This document shows, in pieces, positions 1 to 5,258 of a stretch of 5,303 nt of DNA. The DNA is taken from NCBI GenBank assembly GCA_910586635.1, contig CAJUJA010000078.1:1-5303 (forward strand). The letters are read 5' to 3'. A program made the position numbers and the translations under genes. Position 1 is the stretch's first letter; every line of letters starts with the position of its first letter. The stretch comes from an uncultured Bacilli bacterium (GTDB lineage: Bacteria > Bacillota_I > Bacilli_A > RF39 > UBA660). The notes under the pieces are model-generated. The model saw nothing but the letters and a program-made list of their open reading frames with translations, made no database searches and was not told the origin of the DNA.

Positions 1-19
1 ACGACTTATTGCTTTTTTT
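1..19 (+). terminator. Possible 3' half of an upstream terminator (cut by window edge)
   Basis: A GC-containing segment (ACGACTTATTGC) runs directly into seven T residues at 13-19, which looks like the descending arm and U-tract of a Rho-independent terminator of a gene to the left. The complementary ascending arm would lie outside the window, so this cannot be confirmed. Nothing from 20 to 85 resembles a coding region on either strand. Confidence 0.25.
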
Positions 20-85
20 GTATATAAAAGGTGTCACATCAATTGTAACGCTACACTTAATCATTGCATTCTTAGAGTATTTTTC

Positions 86-114
86 TTGAAAAACTTTTTA
101 ATTATTAGTATAAT
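86..114 (+). promoter_or_regulatory. Sigma-A promoter of the herA-like gene
   Basis: TTGAAA at 86-91 is followed after exactly 17 nt by a perfect TATAAT at 109-114. This is the best-formed housekeeping promoter in the window. Transcription would start near 121, giving a leader of about 30 nt that carries the AAGAGGGGAT ribosome binding site (138-147; AGGGG core six nt before the ATG). Confidence 0.8.
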
Positions 115-151
115 TAAATTTATAGTAGAGAAAGTATAAGAGGGGATATTT

Positions 152-2224
152 ATGTTTGATAAGATTGTTTATATCAGTGATCGTTCAGCAGACGTTAAAA
201 TAAAAGATAGCGAACAAATTGCCATTAATCTAATGAATATGCATTTGATTTTCGAAGATAATGACAAAAAGATTTTAGGAGAAGTAGATGATATTGATAA
301 GGATCTCGTTAAGGTAAGATTCTTAGGAGAAATATCTAATGGAAGGTTAATGGGAGGAGTTATTAGAAAACCATCCCTAGACTCAAAAGTGAGAGTCATC
401 CAGAAAGAAGAAGTTCCACTGATTCTAGGAGATAAGAAACCGGGATATATGCCACTTGGAGTAAGTCCCTTTTATAATGATTATCCAGTCTATTTAAACG
501 TAAATGGCTTTTTTAGCAACCACTTTGCTATTTTTGGAAATAGTGGATCAGGAAAGAGTTGTGGCGTATCTAGAATTATTCAAAATATGTTTCATGATCG
601 AACTTTGTATCCCTATAAGTCAAATATTATTATGTTTGATTCCTCTGCAGAATATTATAATGCATTTGTTGATTTAAATAAAATTGATCCCAACTTTAAC
701 TATAGATTTTATTCAACAAATGAAGCAGACGGATTGGGCGAAAAATTAAGAATTCCTATTTGGCTTTTAAATGTTGATGATTTGTGTTTACTACTTCAAA
801 TAACAAACCACTCTCAAATTCCAATTATCGAGAGAATGTTAAAATTAGCCATGATTTTTTCTGAGACAGGCTCTCAATCTACAGACTATAAAAACCATTT
901 AATCGCAAAAGCAATTATGACAATTCTTTATACGAATGAAACTGCACCAAATAAAAGAAATGAGATTTTCTCTATCCTAGCTAGTTGTTCCACTCCACAA
1001 TTTAATTTGGAGGCACAAGTTCAGGGGATTGGATATACCAGAAAATTTAGAGAATGTTTTCTAATAGACAATCAGGGACAATTTTCAGAAAGTGTCTTGT
1101 TAACTGAATATGTTTCAAAACACATTAAAGAGGAATTTGATTCTTATGAACCAAAGGGTGGCGTATTTTACAACCTAGATACTTTAGAAAAAGCCTTAAA
1201 CTTTACCCTAATTAGTGAAGGGTGGCTAAGAAATGAAAATACTTATGGAGATGCAGTAACGATTAAGGTACGCTTACACTCCTTAATAGTAGGACCGAAT
1301 GCGAAATATTTTGACTATCCAGAGTATGTATCGATTGATAAATATCTATCTTCTCTATTAATTAGTAATGGAAGAAAGTATCAAATTGTAAATATTAATT
1401 TTGACGATGTAGATGATTCTTTTGCGAAGGTTTTGACTAAAATTTTCTCTAGACTTATCTTTGAATTTTCAAAAGCATTAAAAGATAGAGCTAGTATTCC
1501 TTTTCACTTAGTGGTAGAAGAGGCTCATAGATATATTCAGAATGATACAGATCGTTATTTAATTGGGTATAATATCTTTGAACGTATTGCAAAAGAGGGA
1601 CGTAAATATGGAGTGATTTTAGGATTAATTTCGCAAAGACCAGTGGAGTTATCCGATACTGTTATCTCTCAATGTTCCAATTTCCTAATTTTTAAAATGA
1701 ATCATCCAAATGATGTAGATTATATTCGAAAAATGGTTCCCAATATTAGTGATGAGATAGTAGAAAAACAAAAAACACTACAACCAGGAACAAGCTTAGG
1801 ATTTGGAATGGCTTTTACGATTCCTTTAATTGTGAAATTACAGATGCCAAATCCGGAGCCTAGAAGTGGAAACTGTAATGTAGTTGATATATGGTCAGCA
1901 AATTCACAGGGAGGGCAACCTAATCAGCCTAAAATTTCAGAACCAGAATCGATACAAGGACAACCTATAAACCAAGATGTTCAACAACAACAGGTCATTC
2001 CTATGAATCCATTTCAAAATGAGTCACCCACCACTAATATAAATCCACAACAGGCAATAGTGTCACAATTTACAACAGTTGAGGAACCAAATGTTCCAAT
2101 TGAAAACACTTTGAAAGAGGAACCTCTGATTACAGTCCCTATAAAGGCTGATGGTGGTAATAATGGAGTTCAGCCAGAATCTTTAAATATAGATGAAATT
2201 ATAAATGGTCCTGATGAGGAATAA
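152..2224 (+). CDS. herA: HerA/DUF87-family DNA translocase ATPase
   Basis: This 690-residue protein belongs to the HerA branch of the HerA/FtsK superfamily: hexameric ring ATPases that pump double-stranded DNA and often drive a partner nuclease (NurA) or act in DNA repair and phage defence. Residues 1 to about 100 look like the beta-rich HAS barrel typical of HerA. Walker A is GNSGSGKS at 129-136, Walker B is HLVVEEAHR at 452-460 (E456, E457), and the HerA-specific stretch IAKEGRKYGV followed by ISQRP lies at 479-497, including the likely arginine finger and sensor residues. About 320 residues separate Walker A and B; much of 205-400 looks helical and is probably an inserted subdomain. From about 575 to the end the chain is Gln/Asn/Pro-rich and probably disordered, closing with an acidic NIDEIINGPDEE. 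The ATG has a good AGGGG site. The gene has its own promoter and terminator, and no nuclease partner is visible. The family call is firm; the biological role is not. Confidence 0.9.
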   Translation: MFDKIVYISDRSADVKIKDSEQIAINLMNMHLIFEDNDKKILGEVDDIDKDLVKVRFLGEISNGRLMGGVIRKPSLDSKVRVIQKEEVPLILGDKKPGYMPLGVSPFYNDYPVYLNVNGFFSNHFAIFGNSGSGKSCGVSRIIQNMFHDRTLYPYKSNIIMFDSSAEYYNAFVDLNKIDPNFNYRFYSTNEADGLGEKLRIPIWLLNVDDLCLLLQITNHSQIPIIERMLKLAMIFSETGSQSTDYKNHLIAKAIMTILYTNETAPNKRNEIFSILASCSTPQFNLEAQVQGIGYTRKFRECFLIDNQGQFSESVLLTEYVSKHIKEEFDSYEPKGGVFYNLDTLEKALNFTLISEGWLRNENTYGDAVTIKVRLHSLIVGPNAKYFDYPEYVSIDKYLSSLLISNGRKYQIVNINFDDVDDSFAKVLTKIFSRLIFEFSKALKDRASIPFHLVVEEAHRYIQNDTDRYLIGYNIFERIAKEGRKYGVILGLISQRPVELSDTVISQCSNFLIFKMNHPNDVDYIRKMVPNISDEIVEKQKTLQPGTSLGFGMAFTIPLIVKLQMPNPEPRSGNCNVVDIWSANSQGGQPNQPKISEPESIQGQPINQDVQQQQVIPMNPFQNESPTTNINPQQAIVSQFTTVEEPNVPIENTLKEEPLITVPIKADGGNNGVQPESLNIDEIINGPDEE

Positions 2225-2248
2225 AAAGCTAGTTTATCTAGTTTTTTT
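2223..2248 (+). terminator. Rho-independent terminator of the herA-like gene
   Basis: The arms AAAAAGCTAG (2223-2232) and CTAGTTTTTT (2238-2247) pair over ten positions (one G-U) around a five-base TTTAT loop. The T-tract is 2242-2248. The hairpin overlaps the TAA stop. The core is only four strong pairs, so termination may be partial and some transcripts may run into ffh. Confidence 0.65.
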
Positions 2249-2252
2249 ATTG

Positions 2253-2258
2253 TATAAT
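2253..2258 (+). promoter_or_regulatory. Possible -10 box for ffh
   Basis: A perfect TATAAT sits 17 nt before the ffh start codon. The region where a -35 should be (about 2229-2236) lies inside the preceding terminator and does not resemble TTGACA. If used, transcription would start near 2264-2266, right at the ribosome binding site. ffh may instead rely on readthrough from herA. Confidence 0.35.
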
Positions 2259-2265
2259 ATTTTAT

Positions 2266-2272
2266 AGGTGAT
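2266..2272 (+). promoter_or_regulatory. Ribosome binding site of ffh
   Basis: AGGTGAT matches the 3' part of the canonical GGAGGTGAT complement of 16S rRNA. It lies three nt before the ATG, which is correct spacing for this register of pairing. It fixes the start at 2276. The same AGGTGAT form is used by recX. Confidence 0.75.
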
Positions 2273-2275
2273 AAA

Positions 2276-3583
2276 ATGTTTGAAGGTTTAGGAGATAGAT
2301 TACAAAATGTAATTCATAAGGTTAAGGGATATGGAAAAATAACAGAGGATAATATATCTGAAATGATGAGGGAAATTAGATTGGCATTATTAGAGGCCGA
2401 TGTTAATTATAAGGTTGTTAAGGAATTTACCTCTACTGTAAGAGAAAAGGCACTAGGAGAAGAAGTGCAAAAAAGTATTAAACCAGGGGATTTATTTGTT
2501 AAAATTGTACAAGACGAACTTACTGATTTGTTAGGAGGGGAAAAGAAACCTCTTAATTTAAAGGGAAATCCGGCTACTTTAATGTTAGTAGGACTTCAAG
2601 GTAGTGGTAAAACAACAACAATTGGAAAACTAGCGAATCTTCTTAGAAAAAAACATAATAAAAAGCCTCTGTTAATAGCTTGTGATGTTTATAGACCTGC
2701 CGCTATTGATCAGTTGAGGCAAATTGGGAAGCAATTAAATATAGAGGTATATGATGAAGGAAAAAATAATCCTGTTCAAATTGCTAGTAATGGTGTTAAA
2801 TATGCAAAAGAAAATGGTTATGACTACGTTCTAATTGATACTGCTGGAAGACTTCATATAGATGAGGATCTTATGCGGGAATTAGATCAAATAAAAAATG
2901 AAATAAATCCAGAGGAAATTCTATTAGTAATTGATTCCATGATGGGACAGGATGCTATTCATGTGATTACTGGTTTTCATGATCAGTTGCCATTAACGGG
3001 AGTTGTATTAACAAAGTTAGATGGAGATACAAGAGGTGGAGTCGCTCTATCTGTAAGACATCTAACCAATGTGCCCATTAAATTTATTGGTGTTAGTGAA
3101 AAAATGGACGGAATTGATTCGTTTGATCCCGAAAGAATGGCTGGAAGAATTTTAGGAATGGGCGATATTGTCTCATTAGTAGAAAAAGCAACAGAAGCAA
3201 TTGATGAAAAGGAAGCAGAAAAAACTGCCAAAAGAATGCAAAGTGGGAAGTTTGACTTAGAGGATTTTTTATCTACTATGAAGCAAATGAAAAAACTAGG
3301 TCCACTTGAGAATTTATTAAAATTAATTCCAGGGGCAAAAAAAATGGGCTTAAGTAGTGTTAAAATAGATCCAAAACAGATGGCACATATAGAAGCGATT
3401 GTTCTTTCTATGACCCCAAAAGAGAGGAGAAATCCAGAAATTATAAAAGCAAGTAGAAAAACGAGAATTGCTAAGGGAAGTGGAACCTCAGTTCAAGAAG
3501 TAAATAAGCTCTTAACTCAATTTGATCAAATGAAGAAAATGATGAAGCAAATGTCAAATGGAAATTTTAAAATGCCGTTTTGA
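2276..3583 (+). CDS. ffh: Signal recognition particle protein Ffh (SRP54 homologue)
   Basis: Ffh binds 4.5S/SRP RNA and the hydrophobic signal sequence emerging from the ribosome, then docks with the receptor FtsY at the membrane in a GTP-dependent cycle. The 435-residue protein is full length (about 440-450 is usual). The N domain is residues 1 to about 95. The G domain carries the P-loop GLQGSGKTT (106-114), DVYRPAA (137-143), DTAGR (188-192), and TKLDGD (246-251). The closing loop reads GVSEK (272-276), where most Ffh have GxGEK. The M domain (about 300-435) contains the Met-rich signal-binding helices, and RNA-binding motif GSGTSVQEVNKLL (401-413), ending in a Met-rich QMKKMMKQM segment. 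The start has an AGGTGAT site. The HTH gene ylxM and ftsY, often beside ffh in Firmicutes, are not here; a HerA gene precedes it. The identification is secure. Confidence 0.98.
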   Translation: MFEGLGDRLQNVIHKVKGYGKITEDNISEMMREIRLALLEADVNYKVVKEFTSTVREKALGEEVQKSIKPGDLFVKIVQDELTDLLGGEKKPLNLKGNPATLMLVGLQGSGKTTTIGKLANLLRKKHNKKPLLIACDVYRPAAIDQLRQIGKQLNIEVYDEGKNNPVQIASNGVKYAKENGYDYVLIDTAGRLHIDEDLMRELDQIKNEINPEEILLVIDSMMGQDAIHVITGFHDQLPLTGVVLTKLDGDTRGGVALSVRHLTNVPIKFIGVSEKMDGIDSFDPERMAGRILGMGDIVSLVEKATEAIDEKEAEKTAKRMQSGKFDLEDFLSTMKQMKKLGPLENLLKLIPGAKKMGLSSVKIDPKQMAHIEAIVLSMTPKERRNPEIIKASRKTRIAKGSGTSVQEVNKLLTQFDQMKKMMKQMSNGNFKMPF

Positions 3584-3597
3584 TAGATAGGAAGAAA

Positions 3598-3642
3598 ATA
3601 GATACAAGGAAAACTATTTTATAAAAGTATGTATCTTTTTTT
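3598..3642 (+). terminator. Terminator after ffh
   Basis: AGATAC (3600-3605) pairs with GTATCT (3631-3636), followed by a run of seven T at 3636-3642. The 25-nt interior contains a second imperfect hairpin, ACTATTTTATAAAAGT (3613-3628), stacked near the outer stem. The pair-plus-T-tract layout is typical of a Rho-independent terminator and separates ffh from the coat gene. Confidence 0.7.
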
Positions 3643-3662
3643 ATTGTTCTTTTAGAAATGGG

Positions 3663-3671
3663 CATAATATA
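3663..3671 (+). promoter_or_regulatory. Candidate sporulation-sigma -10 element of cotD-like gene
   Basis: CATAATATA fits CATAnnnTA, the -10 of the mother-cell sigma factors (sigma-K, similar for sigma-E), and its first eight bases also fit the sigma-G form CATnnTA. A clear matching -35 is not seen near 3640-3647. A weaker housekeeping reading is TTGTTC (3644-3649), 18 nt, TATATA (3668-3673). The -10 lies inside an inverted repeat, GCATA/TATGC (3662-3676). The predicted leader is about 45 nt. The match supports developmental control but is AT-rich enough to occur by chance. Confidence 0.45.
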
Positions 3672-3709
3672 TATGCAAAAAAAATGATTGAGAATAGAAT
3701 AGAACAGAT

Positions 3710-3715
3710 AGGAGG
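3710..3715 (+). promoter_or_regulatory. Strong ribosome binding site of cotD-like gene
   Basis: A perfect AGGAGG lies nine nt before the ATG at 3725. It is the strongest Shine-Dalgarno in the window, as expected for an abundant structural protein, and selects 3725 over the in-frame Met codons at residues 6 and 10. Confidence 0.8.
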
Positions 3716-3724
3716 AAAGCATAT

Positions 3725-4060
3725 ATGTTTAAAAGACCAATGGAATTCGATATGAATTCTACTATTGCAGGTAATAATAATACTGTAGACCAAGAGATGA
3801 ATGTTGATATCAATATGATGTCAAACAATCAAATGGATTCTCAAGTAAGTGGAGGAAGCTGCTGTAATCCAATTTCAGAGGCTCCACAAGTAAAATGTGT
3901 ACATAGAACAATCGTACATGAAGTTCCACATGTATGTCCAATCAAAACTAGAATTATCAATCACCATGTTTATAAACATACATATAGACCAGAATATTCA
4001 TGTAGTGAAGAAAATACTGTTACTAATGTACAATGTGGTTCTTGCTGTAATTTTAGATAA
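3725..4060 (+). CDS. cotD: CotD-like spore coat protein (Cys/His-rich)
   Basis: This 111-residue protein is probably a structural component of the spore coat, deposited by the mother cell and cross-linked through its cysteines. Residues 1-43 are a Met/Asn-rich, low-complexity segment without membrane helix or signal peptide. Residues 56-96 form the recognisable part: a Cys/His/aromatic-rich stretch with VHRTIVHEVPHVCP (59-72) and INHHVYKHTYRPEYSC (78-93), which resembles CotD-family proteins by its His/Tyr/Cys spacing. Eight Cys and six His are present. The pentapeptide GSCCN occurs twice (44-48 and 105-109), bracketing the conserved region. It is longer than Bacillus CotD (about 75 residues). 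It has a strong AGGAGG site and a sporulation-like -10. No convincing terminator follows, so transcripts may continue into rpoZ. The alternative is an unrelated metal-binding small protein. The family call comes from recognition of the pattern, not from an alignment. Confidence 0.7.
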   Translation: MFKRPMEFDMNSTIAGNNNTVDQEMNVDINMMSNNQMDSQVSGGSCCNPISEAPQVKCVHRTIVHEVPHVCPIKTRIINHHVYKHTYRPEYSCSEENTVTNVQCGSCCNFR

Positions 4061-4115
4061 TTTACATAACTTTAAACGTAAAAAAATGTCTAATTGTGTC
4101 ACGTAACTTGATTTC

Positions 4116-4142
4116 TTGACAGGGTTAATTTATCCTTATAAT
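4116..4142 (+). promoter_or_regulatory. Candidate promoter of rpoZ
   Basis: A perfect TTGACA (4116-4121) and a perfect TATAAT (4137-4142) are present, but only 15 nt apart instead of 17. An alternative pairing is TTGATT (4108-4113), 17 nt, TATCCT (4131-4136). The Shine-Dalgarno AGGAG (4143-4147) directly abuts the TATAAT, so a start at the usual distance (about 4149) would leave the ribosome site out of the transcript. Confidence 0.5.
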
Positions 4143-4156
4143 AGGAGTGTGATACA

Positions 4157-4360
4157 ATGATTTATCCATCTATTGATAAACTACTAAATATTGTTGAATC
4201 AAAATATGAGTTAGTTCATATTGCAGCTAGGCGTAGTAAAGAAATTTCCAAGACAGAGTATTTACAAATGCCAGAAAGTACATATAAATGTCAAAAAAAT
4301 ATTGGTAGAGCATTAGAGGAAGTTACAGAAGGACTTCTGAAAATAAGAGAAAGTGAATAA
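4157..4360 (+). CDS. rpoZ: DNA-directed RNA polymerase omega subunit
   Basis: Omega helps fold and hold the beta' subunit in the RNA polymerase core. The 67-residue product has the normal Firmicutes length and signature: YPSIDKLL (3-10), SKYELVHIAARRSKEI (15-30) with the conserved A-A-R-R core, and the conserved GRALEEV (50-56). The ATG has AGGAG nine nt upstream. In many Firmicutes rpoZ follows gmk, coaBC or priA neighbours; here it stands alone between a coat gene and recX, with its own candidate promoter and an intrinsic terminator formed from its last codons. The identification is secure in spite of the small size. Confidence 0.93.
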   Translation: MIYPSIDKLLNIVESKYELVHIAARRSKEISKTEYLQMPESTYKCQKNIGRALEEVTEGLLKIRESE

Positions 4361-4380
4361 CTATTTTCTCTTATTTTTTT
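4340..4380 (+). terminator. Terminator of rpoZ, built from its own 3' codons
   Basis: AAAATAAGAGAAA (4340-4352) is the exact reverse complement of 4365-4377, giving 13 perfect pairs. Three further inner pairs (two G-U) reduce the loop to six bases at 4356-4361. The T-tract is 4374-4380. The ascending arm encodes most of the last six residues, and the TAA stop lies in the loop, so translating ribosomes would cover the hairpin until release. Confidence 0.85.
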
Positions 4381-4382
4381 GA

Positions 4383-4411
4383 TTGACACAAGAACATATG
4401 TATGATAGTAT
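4383..4411 (+). promoter_or_regulatory. Sigma-A promoter of recX
   Basis: A perfect TTGACA (4383-4388) is followed after 17 nt by TAGTAT (4406-4411), a four-of-six match to the -10. An overlapping TATAAA (4409-4414) has a longer 20-nt spacer. The promoter begins right after the rpoZ terminator. It predicts a start near 4418 and a leader of roughly 54 nt, suggesting recX is transcribed separately. Confidence 0.6.
4391..4404 (+). promoter_or_regulatory. Degenerate LexA (SOS) box-like operator in the recX promoter
   Basis: AGAACATATGTATG agrees at 11 of 14 positions with the Bacillus-type LexA box CGAACATATGTTCG. The left half-site GAAC and an eight-base palindrome ACATATGT are intact; the right half-site is poor (GTATG for GTTCG). 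It lies in the spacer between the -35 and -10, where a bound repressor would block polymerase. The position and the role of RecX make it plausible, but the right arm may be too weak to bind. Confidence 0.35.
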
Positions 4412-4445
4412 AAATTTGTAATTATTGTATAGTTAAAATTTGTAA
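4412..4445 (+). repeat. Ten-base direct repeat in the recX leader
   Basis: AAATTTGTAA occurs at 4412-4421 and again, identical, at 4436-4445, 24 nt apart start to start, between the recX -10 and its ribosome binding site. It could be a binding site for a regulator or simply chance in AT-rich DNA. Confidence 0.4.
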
Positions 4446-4461
4446 GCAAAATCTTATTGAC

Positions 4462-4468
4462 AGGTGAT
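4462..4468 (+). promoter_or_regulatory. Ribosome binding site that sets the recX start
   Basis: AGGTGAT lies three nt before the ATG at 4472, the same form and spacing as for ffh. An in-frame TTG at 4457 would place the start five codons earlier, but it lies upstream of this site and has no Shine-Dalgarno of its own, so the ATG is preferred. Confidence 0.75.
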
Positions 4469-4471
4469 GGA

Positions 4472-5221
4472 ATGAAAATAGAAAAATATGAAAAGTTAAA
4501 AAATGGAAAATATGAATTAATCATGGAATATGATGAAAAAATTGAGTTGCATGAAGATACTATACTAAAATTTAATTTATTACTTACAAAGAATATTAAG
4601 GATAATTTAACAGAAATTTTAGAATTTGATCGAGGATGGGAGACCTATTATCGTGCTTTAAAATATTTAAAAGTAAAACCTAGAAGTAAAAAGGAAGTAT
4701 TAGATTATTTACTAACATGTGAATACAAAAAAAATGATATAGAAAATGCCCTGAAAAAATTAGAACAACAAGGATATCTTGATGATTTATCCTATGCAAA
4801 AAGTACCCTAAATCATAAATTGATTACAACCTCTAATGGCCCTTTTAAAATTAAAAATGAGTTATTAAAAAAGGGAGTGGATGTTGGTATAGTACAACAG
4901 GTATTAGAGGAATATAGTACAGATATTCAATTAGAGAAAATTAGAAAAATAGTGAATAGAATGATAAAATCTAATCGCAATAAAAGTATTAAAATGTTAC
5001 AGAGGAAAATAATTACTGATTTGATATCGCAAGGGTTTTCTAAAAAAGAGATTCAAATAGTAATTGATGAATCAACATTTTTAGATGATAAGGAAATAGA
5101 AAAAAAGGAATATGAAAAATTATATAAAAAATTAAGTAGAAAATATAGTGGTGAAGAATTAAAGATTAAAATACATCAAAAAATGATTCAAAAAGGGTTT
5201 CATACAGAAAGTAGTGTATGA
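4472..5221 (+). CDS. recX: Regulatory protein RecX
   Basis: RecX binds RecA and the RecA-DNA filament and modulates recombination and the SOS response. The product is 249 residues, close to the long Bacillus form (about 264) rather than the roughly 160-residue enterobacterial form. The N-terminal extension (about 1-45) has the Bacillus-like layout of a basic strand, then KYELIMEYDEKIELHED and a leucine-rich helix. Tandem three-helix RecX repeats follow: YYRALKYLKVKPRSKKEV to LEQQGYLDD (59-105), KIKNELLKKGVD to VLEEY (126-148), MLQRKIITDLISQGFSKKEI (175-194), and a last partial one, KIKIHQKMIQKGF (231-243). The pattern of R/K-S-K-E and 'QGY-DD' is diagnostic. Lysine and isoleucine are very abundant, as expected in AT-rich DNA. 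recA is not in the window. It has its own promoter with a possible LexA site and its own terminator. Confidence 0.9.
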   Translation: MKIEKYEKLKNGKYELIMEYDEKIELHEDTILKFNLLLTKNIKDNLTEILEFDRGWETYYRALKYLKVKPRSKKEVLDYLLTCEYKKNDIENALKKLEQQGYLDDLSYAKSTLNHKLITTSNGPFKIKNELLKKGVDVGIVQQVLEEYSTDIQLEKIRKIVNRMIKSNRNKSIKMLQRKIITDLISQGFSKKEIQIVIDESTFLDDKEIEKKEYEKLYKKLSRKYSGEELKIKIHQKMIQKGFHTESSV

Positions 5222-5223
5222 TA

Positions 5224-5258
5224 AAACAGGAAATGAAATGTTTTTCTGTTTCTTTATT
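5224..5258 (+). terminator. Terminator of recX
   Basis: AAACAGGAAA (5224-5233) pairs with TTTTCTGTTT (5242-5251) over ten positions with one G-U, leaving an eight-base loop. The tail CTTTATT is T-rich but interrupted. The hairpin starts three bases after the recX stop. Bases 5259-5303 downstream show no gene on either strand. Confidence 0.6.

Noticed and set aside
1..60. Divergent minus-strand promoter (TTACAA, 16 nt, TATATA)
   Set aside because: Both hexamers are poor and no gene start follows on the minus strand within the window.
169..399. Minus-strand open frame of 76 codons
   Set aside because: It lies fully inside the N-terminal part of herA, has no ribosome site and encodes a Ser/Ile/Leu-rich low-information product typical of an antisense shadow.
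2983..3231. Minus-strand open frame of 82 codons
   Set aside because: It is antisense to the highly conserved G domain of ffh and shows no family features.
4061..4082. Terminator after cotD formed by TTTAC and GTAAA
   Set aside because: The stem is five pairs around a 12-nt loop, and it is followed by A residues rather than a T-tract on the coding strand.
3897..4106. Plus-strand open frame of 69 codons overlapping cotD
   Set aside because: It is a +1 shadow of the CotD core, has no Shine-Dalgarno, and covers residues whose conserved pattern is in the cotD frame.
4457..4471. TTG start of recX five codons upstream
   Set aside because: The AGGTGAT site lies between this TTG and the ATG at 4472, and would be inside the coding region if the TTG were used. 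The TTGACA there also resembles a -35 but has no -10 at a suitable distance.
4291..4524. Minus-strand open frame of 77 codons across rpoZ end and recX start
   Set aside because: It crosses a perfect terminator hairpin, a promoter and two plus-strand genes, and its Phe/Ile/Tyr-rich product reflects AT-rich antisense DNA.
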